Part shown: positions 18,522 to 27,844 of the stretch, in pieces
How the letters are laid out: every line of letters begins with the position of its first letter
How positions within the stretch are numbered: position 1 is the first letter of the stretch
Assembly: GCF_004117935.1 (NCBI RefSeq)
Contig: NZ_SDOY01000091.1
Coordinates: forward strand, 45,983 to 109,982
DNA from: Streptomyces roseicoloratus
GTDB taxonomy: Bacteria; Actinomycetota; Actinomycetes; Streptomycetales; Streptomycetaceae
DNA length: 64,000 bases
Direction: 5' to 3'
Translations under genes and position numbers: made by a program
Notes under the pieces: model-generated
The model's input: the letters and a program-made list of their open reading frames with translations, nothing else
What the model was told of the DNA's origin: nothing
Databases searched by the model: none

Positions 18522-18711
18522 TTATGCGGGTGCGGACATGTCCACAGGCGCGTGACGAGGTTGTCCGAAGTGCTGCGCGGAGCATGGCGAGTGGTGGATC
18601 CGCGGCTGGAGCGCTCGCCCACAGTGATGGCTCTGAGTGACGATTGGGCTGGCGCGTCAACGTGGTAGGCGTGGATGGCAGTGCCTTCTGAGTGACGGGC
18701 GCGCTGCCGAA

Positions 18712-18749
18712 ACCAAAAGCGGGGGTGATGTGAGCACCCCCGCTTTGGT
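18712..18749. terminator. Bidirectional terminator at the left end of the element
   Basis: AGCGGGGGTG pairs with CACCCCCGCT around loop ATGTGAG, and the stem extends through ACCAAA/TTTGGT with one bulge. Flanking A and T runs allow use in either direction. It follows the last minus-strand recombinase-module gene. The 18556-18804 stretch contains no other recognisable feature. Confidence 0.8.
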
Positions 18750-18804
18750 CTGTCCGGCCCACAGGACTGTCGACTGGCGACGGCCTGGGGCGTCCCGTGT
18801 TGGT

Positions 18805-19212
18805 TCAGTGTTTCTGGTTGCGTCGGGCAGCGAGGTCGGTGACTCCGGCGTTCTGGCGGACGTGGCTGGTGGCTTCCTCGTACGTCAGGGTGAGCTGGCG
18901 CAGGGCCTCTGCGTACACGGCGACGGTGCGGCGGAGCTGAGTGTTCTCGCGGCGGAGGTCGGTGATGATGTCGGCCGGGTCGGTTTGGGGCTTGGTGGGG
19001 GCCTCGGCGGCGGCCGCCTCGCGCTGGGCGTCTGCCTCCCGTCTGAACCAGTCGATGAGGTGGGGGAAGTTTCGGTAGAAGGTGGCGTGCCGGACGTCGA
19101 GGCGCTTCTCGACCGCGGTGATGGTGGGGCGGCGGCCGGATTCCCGGGCCTCGCGCAGGATGAGGTTCATGGCGAGCTGTACTTCGTCGTCAGTGAGCGT
19201 CGGGCGCGTCAC
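18805..19212 (-). CDS. TnpC-like small protein of the recombinase module
   Basis: A 135-aa protein with a short helix-turn-helix-like N terminus (ITAVEKRLDVRHATFYRNFP) and a predicted coiled coil (DIITDLRRENTQLRRTVAVY). Small HTH/coiled-coil proteins of this kind accompany paired tyrosine recombinases (TnpC in Tn554, where it influences insertion orientation and efficiency). GTG 19212 has AGGAG upstream and overlaps the end of the preceding recombinase gene by 23 bp, so it is the last gene of the operon. Assignment is by size, architecture and position. Confidence 0.65.
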   Translation of the reverse strand: MTRPTLTDDEVQLAMNLILREARESGRRPTITAVEKRLDVRHATFYRNFPHLIDWFRREADAQREAAAAEAPTKPQTDPADIITDLRRENTQLRRTVAVYAEALRQLTLTYEEATSHVRQNAGVTDLAARRNQKH

Positions 19213-21349
19213 AGTGGGGCTCCTGGTTCTGAGTGGTGTGGATGTCGTTGGCTTGGAGGAAGCGGGCGATGTCGGCCCGCCGCTCCTCCATCCGGTGCCG
19301 CACGTATGGGGCGAGGGTGGTGCCGGCCAGGGCCCGTTCCAGGCGGTGCAGCCAGAGGAGGAAGGCGTCCTTGTTCTCGTCCGTGAGGGCGACGTTGCGG
19401 CACTTGGTGGGCTGGCAGTCGGGCAAGGAGGGCCCTGCTTCGGCCTCGCGGCGGCACAGGGCGCGGTCGGGGTTGTAGACGCAGGTGACGAACTCGCCGG
19501 GGTAGATGTGCGGGTCGTTGCGCTTCATGAAGCGCTGCAGGCGCTTGCGGTCGGTGATGACCTTGCCGAGGAATTCGACCTCGCTCTCCATTGCGGCGAG
19601 CCGGGCCTCGGCTTCTTCGGCGGCCGGGCCGGTGAGCCGCTGGGGTGCGGGGTTGAGGATGATGTCGCCGAGCTTTTCGCCGCGGGCGATGGCCTGTTCC
19701 GCTTCGACCTCGGGGCGGAAGCCGGAGGTGGATGTGCCGGCGTAGCCCTCGAACATCTGGATGGAGTGGTGGCGGTACTGGATGGCTCCGGCGATCGAGC
19801 CGCCGGGTTGCCGGGCGATGGACCAGGCGAGGGTGCGGCGGAACTGGCGGGTGTCGAGCTTCCATACCCGGCCGTTGACCTTGGGAATTGTGTCGTTGCG
19901 CCCGGTGGCGGAGCAGTAGTCGTTCACCCATTCGGCGAAGAAGGCCAGATTTTCCACGGTGGAGGAGCTGACCGGGACGGTGTTGATCCTCGCGCGAACG
20001 AAATGCCGCGAGGTGGGCGGATGGGCGAAGAGGTACGGCTGATCGTCGGGCTGCAGGGCTTCCAGGACGCGGATGGCGTTGGCGGCGGCCGCGTTGACGA
20101 TCCAGGTGGCTTCCACCCCTTCGGGGGTGTCCTCGCCCTTGAACGCCTGGCTGGTGATCTTGTGGCGTACGGGGCGGCCCTCCTCGTCCTGCCAGACGCT
20201 GAGGCATCCACGCTGGATGTGCTTGACTTCGCTCTCGCGCATGCCGGACAGGTAGGCGATCACGATGTAGCAGGCGCTGTGCAGGGCCCGGACGTAGGTT
20301 TCGATGTGGTCCCAGCGCAGGCGGTCCAGCCAGGGCCGGCCGTCGAGCGTGCCGCGGACTTGCGTGTGCAGGTAGGTGGTGTCGTCCAGGCCGAGCTCTT
20401 CGATCGCGGTGGCGATGAGTTTTTGGTAGCTGGCCCGGTCCCTCATGCTGCTGGGGTGCATTCGGGCTTCGCGGGCGAGGTGGGACAGGTTCACTGGCTG
20501 CTCGGGGACGGAGTATCCCGGGCGGTTGGCGAAGGAGCGGAGAACGCCGTCGGGCAGGCGGGGCAGAGGGCGGCCTTCGGTCCGGTAGCGGTCCAGGACG
20601 CGGGTGAACCGTTCGAAGGGCATGGTGCCGTCGATCAGGCCGTCACGCGTGCGGGTCTGTGTCCGCAGGTCCTGCCATTCCTGCTGGGCTCGGAGGATGT
20701 CGTCGGCGAAGTCTTCGACGAAGCGCAGTGCCCAGGTCAGCAGGGGGGCCAGGACCTCCTCGGGGATGCGCAGTGTGGCGTTTTCCGTCGCCGGGGCGCT
20801 GGTAGTGCGTGATCCCGCGGCCGGTGAGGCGTCGAAGGCGATCTGCGGGTCCATCGACAGCGCGTCGCCGGTCAGCTTCGTGCGGTAGATCCACAGCATC
20901 CGGACCGCGCCGCGCTTGGCCGATGCGGTGGTGCCCTCGTAGCGCTGGGCGGTGACGTGGCGGTCGTAGGCTTCGAAGTCGTCCAGGCCGAGCTCGCGCA
21001 GGGACCTCGCGCCGTGCTCGCCAGCCCAGACCAGGAAAGCCTTCACGTTTCCGAACCGGCCGTGCACGGTGATGATCTTCTGCTGGGGCTGGCCGTAGGG
21101 GTGGTCGTGGCGCAGCAGGGCGAAGAACAGCTCCTTGGCCGGTTGCCGGAACTGGGCGGGCACGGCGGTGAAGTTCAGCCGCAGCGTGCGGTAGTGGCGC
21201 ATGTGGAGGGCCGGGACCAGGTCCCAGATGTCGTCCCGGAAGCGGGAGGTGGAGGCCAGGTCGGCCGAGTCGACCAGGGGGCGGTTGGCCAGGACGAGCT
21301 CGTCGTCCAGGGGGTGGCCAGCGAGGGCGTGGGCGGTGGAGGTGGTCAT
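19190..21349 (-). CDS. Tyrosine recombinase (third of the trio)
   Basis: A 719-aa site-specific recombinase. Catalytic pattern: first Arg in AYLSGMRESEVK (residue ~371), RQFRRT (~501-506) in place of the usual HxxR, then QYRHHSIQMFEGYAG supplying the second His region and the Tyr nucleophile (~536). A cysteine cluster near the C terminus (CVYNPDRALC, DCQPTKC) suggests zinc binding. ATG 21349 overlaps the preceding stop by 4 bp (ATGA). With its two upstream partners it should cut and rejoin the CCTCGC core. Confidence 0.88.
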   Translation of the reverse strand: MTTSTAHALAGHPLDDELVLANRPLVDSADLASTSRFRDDIWDLVPALHMRHYRTLRLNFTAVPAQFRQPAKELFFALLRHDHPYGQPQQKIITVHGRFGNVKAFLVWAGEHGARSLRELGLDDFEAYDRHVTAQRYEGTTASAKRGAVRMLWIYRTKLTGDALSMDPQIAFDASPAAGSRTTSAPATENATLRIPEEVLAPLLTWALRFVEDFADDILRAQQEWQDLRTQTRTRDGLIDGTMPFERFTRVLDRYRTEGRPLPRLPDGVLRSFANRPGYSVPEQPVNLSHLAREARMHPSSMRDRASYQKLIATAIEELGLDDTTYLHTQVRGTLDGRPWLDRLRWDHIETYVRALHSACYIVIAYLSGMRESEVKHIQRGCLSVWQDEEGRPVRHKITSQAFKGEDTPEGVEATWIVNAAAANAIRVLEALQPDDQPYLFAHPPTSRHFVRARINTVPVSSSTVENLAFFAEWVNDYCSATGRNDTIPKVNGRVWKLDTRQFRRTLAWSIARQPGGSIAGAIQYRHHSIQMFEGYAGTSTSGFRPEVEAEQAIARGEKLGDIILNPAPQRLTGPAAEEAEARLAAMESEVEFLGKVITDRKRLQRFMKRNDPHIYPGEFVTCVYNPDRALCRREAEAGPSLPDCQPTKCRNVALTDENKDAFLLWLHRLERALAGTTLAPYVRHRMEERRADIARFLQANDIHTTQNQEPHCDAPDAH

Positions 21350-24150
21350 CCGAGTTCCTTGGGGCCGTCGATGAGGTCCAGGCCGAGGGCGGCGGGCTTG
21401 GCCTGGGCGGCCTCGGCCCGTTCGGCGTCGGTGAATTGGGGGAGGATCAGTCGGGTCAGGGCGAGCCACGTGCGACCGTGCTCCCGCACCCAGGCGTCCA
21501 GGGCCATGGCCTGCCGGGCGCGGTCGAGTTCGTCGACGAGCGCGAGCAGGGCGGGCAGGTGCTGGTGCGTGATCAGCGCGTTGGGGCAGCGCAGGCAGGT
21601 CAGGAACGACACGTCGCACCGCCCGGCGCTGAACGGGCTGTGGTCGATGTCCAGGCAGGAGCTGGCGACGGTGTCGAGCTGCCCGTCCAGGGCCTGGTGC
21701 AAGGTCTCGGGGCTGGTGCCCAGCTCGGCCGCGGACCGGTGCGGGGCTTCGGTCAGCCGGTGGGCCTCGGCGGTGGGCACGACCTTGGGCCGAAGGCCGC
21801 GGGCATGGCTTTCAGCGTCGTTGATGGCGGTGGTCAGGATCTCGTCGGCCCACTCGCGCACGACGGGGTCGCCCTGCAGGTAGTGGGCGAAGGAGACGTC
21901 GAGGGTGTTCGTCCGCGAGGCCGAGGGCAGGTGGCCGCCCATCGCCTTGGTGGTCCGCACCTCGACCGTGGTCTTGATGCGGTTGAGCGAGACCTCCAGC
22001 CGGTTGCCGTTGTCGTCGGTCAGGTCATGACGCTCGGCGAACCGGGAAAGGTACAGCACCCGGGCGAGCCGGGCGGCGAAGGGATCGACGTGGCCGGCGG
22101 AGGCGGACTTGGCCTCCCAGTCGGCGCCCTTGCGGCCGCTGGTGCCTGCCCAGATGCTCCACGCTCGCCAAGTTCCGGAGAAGCGGCGGCTGCGTTCGGT
22201 GAGCTGGTGCAGCAGCAGGTAGAACCCGCCCGGGGTGTGCAGCTGGCGGCTGTCGCTGCCGCCGGTCTCCCAGTGCACGGTCTCGCGGCTGTGGCTCTTG
22301 CCACGGCGCCGCTTGGTGAGGTTGACGGCGACCGCGCGGTCGTCCAGGACGCGGTGCTCGGCGGGCAGGTCCTTGAGGGTCTCGGCGTTGCGGCCGGTCA
22401 CGCCGGCCGCCAGGACCATCAGCGGGGCGAGGTCGGTATCGCCCAGGAACAGCTGCCGGGCCAAGTGGGCCCGGCCTTCCAGGACGGGGCGGCGCAGGTG
22501 GGTGCGGGCCACAGGGACGAAGCCGGTGCGGTCCATCCGGTCGAGGTGGGCACCCATCGTCCGCTCGTCCTGGGTGAGGGAGCCGGGATCGGTGCGGAAG
22601 GTCTGAAGGAGGCGTTCGCCCTTGCGGATGCGGTCGCGGATGGCGACGACGTCGCTGCGGGCGGCGGCCATCAGGTCGCGGAACTCGCGGTCGGAGTAGC
22701 CGGGCACACCCTGGTGGGCGTGTCCGCGTCGCAGCCCGGGCTGCTGCAGGAACTCGCGCAGGTCCTCGGAGAAGACATCGAAGGGCACGACCAGGCGCAA
22801 GGTGGCGCGGACTTCCATCAGGTCGTGCAGCGCGGTCCGCTCCTGGTTGCCTTCCAGCCGGTGCATCCGGAACCGCTCCAGGTGGCGGACGGTGAGTTCG
22901 CCGAGGGTCTTGGGCGGGTGGGCGAGCGACTCCATGAAGGTGAGGAAGCGGCGCAGGCAGCCGAAGGCGGTGTTCGCGCTGGCCAGAGTGCGCAGGGCGC
23001 CGGTGGGGCCGGTGCGTTGGGCCCAGGCCGATGCGAGCTCGGCGTGGAAAGCGGGGAAGGGCAGTTCGGCGAAGTCGTACGCGCTCTGGCGGCCGTCCTC
23101 GCCGGTGAAGTGCACCTTCAGCGTCGCGGCTGCCTCGGCGCGGGTGGTGATGGGCTCGTAGGGGCCCTCGGGCATGAGGGTGGCGCGGCCCTTCCTGGGC
23201 CGGGGCACCGTCTTGGGCGGCTTGGGCGAGGCGGGGACGGGGGCGCCGACGGCGTGCTCCAGGTCGTGACGTAGCTTCGCGGTCAGCTGCTCGTACGGCC
23301 GAACGTTGCCCAGGACGCCGCGGACCTGGTTGATGGTGATGTCGGCGCTGGACGGAGTCGCGGTCTGGGTGAGGTGCACGCGGAAGGAGCCGAAGTGCTC
23401 CGGGCTCAGCTCGGACACCGACGAGGGCGGGTTCTCGGTCGAGGCGAGGTGGAGGAGAAAGCGCCGCACCGCGAACCAGTTGTTCTCCGCCGTGGAAAGG
23501 GACACCGCCTGACCGTCGACGTACAGGACGGAGCGGAAGGCGGCGGCGAGCGGCGGGTGCAGCACGGGCAGCGGCAGGGCGGTGAAGTCGAACAGCCGCT
23601 TGCGGCCGTCGGCGGTGGTGAACGCCAGCCGCCGCAGATCCCGGGGGTCGTCTTCGAGCGGGGGCCGCTCGGCGGGGACGACGTCCGGGACGCCCTCCCA
23701 TGTCGCGGCGGCCCGCGAGTAGGACAGGTACACCCGCAGGTCGTGGCGGAGCCGTTCGACCGGGCTGACGTGCCGCAGCAGCCGGCACGCGGAGGACCAC
23801 CAGCCGTGGCGGCTCCTGGGGGTCGTGGTGGCGCTGCGGTAGTCCAGGTACTGCCGCATGTGTTCGGGCGTCAGGTCGCCGACGGAGGCGGGGGCCGCCT
23901 CCAGCTGGCTGAGGAAGCCCAGGAACCGGCGGGCGCCGGAGTACAGGTTGCCGGCGGTCTTGACCGTACGCATCACGCCGCTGTCGCAGTGGTCCTTGAA
24001 CGCGGCCGCGATGTCCGCGTGGAAGGTGGGTGCGGGCAGGTGGGCGAAGGGGTAGATCGCCTCGCTGCCGTCGGCGGCGACGAAGCGCACATCCAGGGGG
24101 GCCAGTCCGGCCGGGACGGCGGTCACGGTGTCCATGGCGGTCTCGGTCAT
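21346..24150 (-). CDS. Giant tyrosine recombinase with triplicated N-terminal module (second of the trio)
   Basis: A 934-aa integrase-like protein, very long for the family. A DG-x4-YDF-x2-LP-x-P-x2-H-x2-LA-x-AF motif occurs three times (starting near residues 19, 175 and 344), each followed by a SAM-like core-binding segment, so the DNA-binding part appears triplicated. The C-terminal catalytic part has GVTGRNAETLKDL (Arg), then GGHLPSASRTNTLDVSFAHYL with the likely Tyr. A cysteine motif (CLDIDHSPFSAGRC, CLRC) follows. Starts and stops overlap both neighbours by 4 bp, so the three recombinases are translationally coupled. Confidence 0.85.
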   Translation of the reverse strand: MTETAMDTVTAVPAGLAPLDVRFVAADGSEAIYPFAHLPAPTFHADIAAAFKDHCDSGVMRTVKTAGNLYSGARRFLGFLSQLEAAPASVGDLTPEHMRQYLDYRSATTTPRSRHGWWSSACRLLRHVSPVERLRHDLRVYLSYSRAAATWEGVPDVVPAERPPLEDDPRDLRRLAFTTADGRKRLFDFTALPLPVLHPPLAAAFRSVLYVDGQAVSLSTAENNWFAVRRFLLHLASTENPPSSVSELSPEHFGSFRVHLTQTATPSSADITINQVRGVLGNVRPYEQLTAKLRHDLEHAVGAPVPASPKPPKTVPRPRKGRATLMPEGPYEPITTRAEAAATLKVHFTGEDGRQSAYDFAELPFPAFHAELASAWAQRTGPTGALRTLASANTAFGCLRRFLTFMESLAHPPKTLGELTVRHLERFRMHRLEGNQERTALHDLMEVRATLRLVVPFDVFSEDLREFLQQPGLRRGHAHQGVPGYSDREFRDLMAAARSDVVAIRDRIRKGERLLQTFRTDPGSLTQDERTMGAHLDRMDRTGFVPVARTHLRRPVLEGRAHLARQLFLGDTDLAPLMVLAAGVTGRNAETLKDLPAEHRVLDDRAVAVNLTKRRRGKSHSRETVHWETGGSDSRQLHTPGGFYLLLHQLTERSRRFSGTWRAWSIWAGTSGRKGADWEAKSASAGHVDPFAARLARVLYLSRFAERHDLTDDNGNRLEVSLNRIKTTVEVRTTKAMGGHLPSASRTNTLDVSFAHYLQGDPVVREWADEILTTAINDAESHARGLRPKVVPTAEAHRLTEAPHRSAAELGTSPETLHQALDGQLDTVASSCLDIDHSPFSAGRCDVSFLTCLRCPNALITHQHLPALLALVDELDRARQAMALDAWVREHGRTWLALTRLILPQFTDAERAEAAQAKPAALGLDLIDGPKELG

Positions 24151-25619
24151 GCGGGTGTCGTCTCCAGGGCGGGTTCGGGCTCGGCCGGGGCGGCGGTGGG
24201 CTCCCAGTCGGCGGGGATGAGCGCCAGGCGGGTCTCCATCTCCAGTTCCTGCAGGGCGTGCAGGTACCGGAGGGTGGTGACGACGCTTCGGTGGCCGAGG
24301 CGGAGGCGGACCCAGTTGAGCGGGTCACCGAAGATCATCTGGTGGGTCTGGCGCTGGCCGGGGTTCATGGCGGCCATGTCCTGGATGTGGCCGCGCCAGA
24401 GCTGTTCGAGGGTGATGACAGCGAAGCTGTGCCGCAGGGCGTGGGGGTGGGCCCGCAGGTTCAGCCGGTGCCGGATGCACCGCCGGTTCGCGGCCTTGAA
24501 GACCTCCTGCCAGCACGAGCGGGCACTGGGCAGGCCCTGTTCGTTGAGCCACAGGGCGGCGGGCTCTAGGCCGTCGGGGGTGTCGATCAGTAGGCGCCGG
24601 CGTTCGGCGTGGCCGAGCTTGTCGACGGTGATCCGCTGGCCGTCGATCTCGACGAACGGGTTCGCCGGGTCGGAGATGATCAGCGGGTTGCGGATGCGGT
24701 CGTACACGCCGGAGTCGCGGGCGTCCTCGACGGCTTCGGCCCGATCTTCCTCGACGTAGTCCCACGTCGCCTTCAGCGACGAGGAGGGGAGGTAGACCCA
24801 GCGGGCGGAGCCGTACTTCGCGATCGGCCACGGAAGCCAGGTGCGGACGTTGGCCTTGCCCGCCACCGGGTGCGGCAGCTCGAAGAGGGACAGCGAGGTC
24901 TGCTCGCACAGCCGCAGCCCGGTGCGGATCATCATGTCGGAGTAGGTCGCGTTGCGGGAGCCGAAGCGTCCCCGGAAGGAACGGTCCGCCAACCCCTTCG
25001 GGGTGTAGCCGCGCAGGCCCACGTCCCGCCAGGCCCGGTACATCTGCGGCGTCAGCCACACGACCTCGTTGCGCGGACCGGTGTGCGAGGTTTCCGCCGG
25101 GGTCATGGCCGTGCTGTGGCGGCCGCCGCGCGAGGGGTGGACACGGGCCTCGCGCTGCACAATCGGGTTCTCGGCGGCGTAGGTCCGCTTCGGGTGGGTG
25201 GCCCACTTGTAGAAGGTGTTGACGGTGGCGACCTCGCGGTCCCAGGTCACCGGGTCCACGTGCGGGCCGCGCGGATCGGACGTACGCCACCGCTTGTACG
25301 CGGCGCGGTCGTCGGTGTCGGCGTGCCGCCAGTCCTTGCGGCCACGGCTGATCCACAGGAAGGTCAGCCACATCTTCAGGTCGTAGGCGTGGGCCCGCTG
25401 GGTGTCCTCGGGCGAGGCGGCGAGCTCGCTGGTGAAGTAGGAGTTCAGCTCGACGTCGTACCGGCCCTCGGGGCTGATCAGGTACGGCGTGCCGTCGTCG
25501 ATGCCGTTCTCGTCCAGCCACTCGTCCAGGTCCCACAGCAGGTCCATCAGTGGGTCCGGGGTCTGGGGCCGGGGCAGGTCGTGACGGGTGATGAACACCC
25601 GCCAGTGCAGTTCGGTCAT
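24147..25619 (-). CDS. Tyrosine recombinase (first of the trio)
   Basis: A 490-aa integrase with a canonical catalytic set: Arg in RTGLRLCEQTSLSL (~236), Lys in KYGSARWVYLP (~268), H-x-x-R in HPHALRHSF (~393-396), LGHRSV His (~443) and Tyr in TTLRYLHALQ (~452). This is the best-conserved active site of the module. I chose ATG 25619 because AGGA lies just upstream; an in-frame GTG at 25658 would add 13 residues. It is the first gene of the coupled trio, equivalent in position to TnpA of Tn554. Confidence 0.9.
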   Translation of the reverse strand: MTELHWRVFITRHDLPRPQTPDPLMDLLWDLDEWLDENGIDDGTPYLISPEGRYDVELNSYFTSELAASPEDTQRAHAYDLKMWLTFLWISRGRKDWRHADTDDRAAYKRWRTSDPRGPHVDPVTWDREVATVNTFYKWATHPKRTYAAENPIVQREARVHPSRGGRHSTAMTPAETSHTGPRNEVVWLTPQMYRAWRDVGLRGYTPKGLADRSFRGRFGSRNATYSDMMIRTGLRLCEQTSLSLFELPHPVAGKANVRTWLPWPIAKYGSARWVYLPSSSLKATWDYVEEDRAEAVEDARDSGVYDRIRNPLIISDPANPFVEIDGQRITVDKLGHAERRRLLIDTPDGLEPAALWLNEQGLPSARSCWQEVFKAANRRCIRHRLNLRAHPHALRHSFAVITLEQLWRGHIQDMAAMNPGQRQTHQMIFGDPLNWVRLRLGHRSVVTTLRYLHALQELEMETRLALIPADWEPTAAPAEPEPALETTPA

Positions 25620-25700
25620 GGTTCCTGTCATGGGTCGTGCCAAGGCAAGAGGGAGCACTGGGCCGGGCGGCGGGCGGCCGCCCGGCGGGCTTCGGGCCGG

Positions 25701-26840
25701 TCAGCCCAGGACGCGGCCGCGGGCCGTCCTCGTGATGCGGGGCATGGAGACCGTGAGCGGGCGTTCGTCGTCCCCGGCGAGCTGGTGGCGGCGGGCCCAC
25801 ACCGTCAGCAGGGCCGAGGGGGCGTGGAAGGACGGGGTGGTGTGACCGGCGGGGGTCCACACGCTCCACACCGACGGCGTGCGGGCGAAGCGTCGGCTGC
25901 GGGCGGTGAGCTGGTGCAGCAGCAGGTAGAAGGCGCCGGGGCTGTGCAGCGGAGCCTGATCACCGCTGGTCAGCGACCAGTGAACCGGCACGGGGCCGCG
26001 GGCGTGCCCATCGTTGACCGCGACGACGACGCGGGCGCCGTCGACGGTGTGATCGGCGGGCAGCGTGTGAACGACCCGGGCCCGCAGGCCGGTCAGGCTG
26101 GCGGCCAGGACCAACAGCGGCGCGAGATCCGCCCCGGTCAGGCACAGGCGTCCAGCCGCCAGGGCGGCGTCCTTCGGGTGCTGGCCGAAGGGCAGGGCGC
26201 CGGTGCGGTCGAGCGTGTCCAGCGCTTGCGCGATGGCCTGGTCGCTGCCCCTCAGGGTCTCGGGTGCCGTGCGGAAGGCAGCCAGGAGCCTTTCGCCCGC
26301 CGCGATCCGTTCCGTGATCTGGACGACGTCCCTGCGTGCCGCCGTGAGCACGGCGGTGAACTCGTCGCCGGAGTACACCGGCGTGCGGTGGGATGCCGGA
26401 GCGGGCCGGATGAGGTGGCCGGGGCTCTTCACCATCTGCCACAGGTCCTCGTCCAGCGAGCCGTACGGGGCGTCCTGCAGCAGTCGGCACAGCTGGGCGA
26501 TCTCGCGGTTCATGGCAGAGGCCGAGTAGCCGGGGTCGCTGGCGGTGTACTGGCGAACGTGCCTGCCCCGCAGGTCGCCGAGCGACGCCAGGGGCTCGTC
26601 CAGCACGCCGAGGAAGGCCAGGAACCGGCGGATGGAAGCGAAGTACATGTCGGCGGTGGAGACCGTCCGCGCGGTGCCGCCGACGGGCTGGACGCGGGCG
26701 GTGAGGGCGGCGGCCAGGCCCGGGTGCAACTCGGGGCGGGGCAGGCCGGTGAAGTCGTAGACGCGCTCGGGGCCGTGGGCCGGGCGGAACCGTACGGTCA
26801 CCGCCTGGCCGTCCTGGGGCCGGTCGGAGCTGGAAGACAT
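25701..26840 (-). CDS. Truncated paralogue of the giant recombinase
   Basis: The 379-aa protein aligns with the 934-aa recombinase: one copy of its N-terminal motif (RVYDFTGLPRPELHPGLAAAL), the GYSASAMNRE region, DEFTAVLTAARRDVVQ, LVLAASLTGLRARV, the PGAFYLLLHQLT block and LTVSMPRI. It then stops exactly where the larger protein continues into its catalytic tyrosine region (HYL). The catalytic Arg of GRN is also changed (GLRAR). It should bind DNA or partner proteins without cleaving, or be a decaying copy. ATG 26840 has AAAGGG upstream. It lies 81 bp upstream of the trio on the same strand. Confidence 0.75.
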   Translation of the reverse strand: MSSSSDRPQDGQAVTVRFRPAHGPERVYDFTGLPRPELHPGLAAALTARVQPVGGTARTVSTADMYFASIRRFLAFLGVLDEPLASLGDLRGRHVRQYTASDPGYSASAMNREIAQLCRLLQDAPYGSLDEDLWQMVKSPGHLIRPAPASHRTPVYSGDEFTAVLTAARRDVVQITERIAAGERLLAAFRTAPETLRGSDQAIAQALDTLDRTGALPFGQHPKDAALAAGRLCLTGADLAPLLVLAASLTGLRARVVHTLPADHTVDGARVVVAVNDGHARGPVPVHWSLTSGDQAPLHSPGAFYLLLHQLTARSRRFARTPSVWSVWTPAGHTTPSFHAPSALLTVWARRHQLAGDDERPLTVSMPRITRTARGRVLG

Positions 26841-26984
26841 GAAGGTGCCCTTTCGCAAGGGGGCGGCCACCAGGCCGCGCAAGGAAGGTGGGAAGGGCCG
26901 CCCCGGGGCCCGGCACGCGTGAGGAACGGCGGCCGGGCCCGCAGCGGGCGGCGAAGGAAGAGCGGGAAGTGGCGAGCTCGCCCG

Positions 26985-27461
26985 TCAGGCGTCGTGCCAT
27001 CCGGTGATGGCGACCTCGGCGCCGCCGTGGAAGGCGGTCAGCCGGATCGTCCACCGCTGGCCCAGCTCGTCGACGGCCACCAGGTCCGCGGGGGTGTGCT
27101 CGCCGGCCGGGGACAGCACCATCGGCACCACGGCCTCGGCGGCCAGGTGGGGGCCGGCGGCGCGGAAGACGCGGGGCGTCATCAGCAGGCCGGCGCCGAT
27201 GCCGACCGCGGGCGCCTCGGCGATGACCGTGCGGGAGACTCCGGCGACCGTGAGGGTCACCGTCCGCGTGGCGGGCGGGGTGTCGGCGGCGACGGCCGCC
27301 GCCTCGCACGGGCAGCCCTGGTGCCGGGGCACCGACCGGTGCCAATCCTTCTGCTCGCACACCCGCGCGGTGTGGCACGGGCAGGTGGGGCAGTCGGCCG
27401 GCCGGGGCCGCACCCACTCGTGTCCGTCCGGCGCTTCGGGAAGCCAGCCGTGATCGTTCAC
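26985..27461 (-). CDS. Hypothetical protein with Cys/His-rich N terminus
   Basis: A 158-aa protein of unknown function. The first ~55 residues hold two clusters, CPTCPCHTARVC and HQGCPC, that could bind a metal; the rest is a small beta-rich domain (TRTVTLTVAGVSRTVIAEAP). ATG 27461 overlaps the previous gene's stop (ATGA), so the two are co-translated. It belongs to the minus-strand accessory operon starting at 28127. Confidence 0.65.
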   Translation of the reverse strand: MNDHGWLPEAPDGHEWVRPRPADCPTCPCHTARVCEQKDWHRSVPRHQGCPCEAAAVAADTPPATRTVTLTVAGVSRTVIAEAPAVGIGAGLLMTPRVFRAAGPHLAAEAVVPMVLSPAGEHTPADLVAVDELGQRWTIRLTAFHGGAEVAITGWHDA

Positions 27462-27844
27462 GCGCCGGTCTCCTGCGGCTCGGCGAAGGCCAGGTGGCAG
27501 GTGTAGCCGCCGAGCCGCTTGAGCGCGTTCTCCAGCTCGGCGGCGGCCTGCGTGGCGTCGGCGGCCGCGGCCAGGGTGTCCTTCATGTGCTCGTCCAGCG
27601 AGCCGCCCGGCGACATGGCGTCCAGGCGCACGTTCCCGCCCTCGGCGAGACGGGCGAGCGCGGTGCCGCCCTGGCTGATGGCCTGCGGCAGACGGCCGGC
27701 CAGGATCCGCAGGCCCTGGACGGTGTCGTCGACGTCACCGGGGTACGGGTAGGCGTTCACCCGGGTGGTGACGTGGTTGAGTTCACGGACGGTCACAGCT
27801 GCCTCGACGGCCAGCTGCGCGGGGGTCTTGCGGGTTCGGGGCAT
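27458..27844 (-). CDS. Helical hypothetical protein (paralogue of 38943-39260)
   Basis: A 128-aa, mostly alpha-helical protein. Its core (LRILAGRLPQAISQGGTALARL then AAAELENALKRL) matches the pattern of the protein at 38943-39260 (LHELAQALPQALLQASSAIDRM then TSLENQLGRAHE), so the element carries two divergent copies. ATG 27844 has GGAGGG at good spacing; an upstream in-frame start at 27937 is less likely. Function unknown. Confidence 0.6.
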   Translation of the reverse strand: MPRTRKTPAQLAVEAAVTVRELNHVTTRVNAYPYPGDVDDTVQGLRILAGRLPQAISQGGTALARLAEGGNVRLDAMSPGGSLDEHMKDTLAAAADATQAAAELENALKRLGGYTCHLAFAEPQETGA

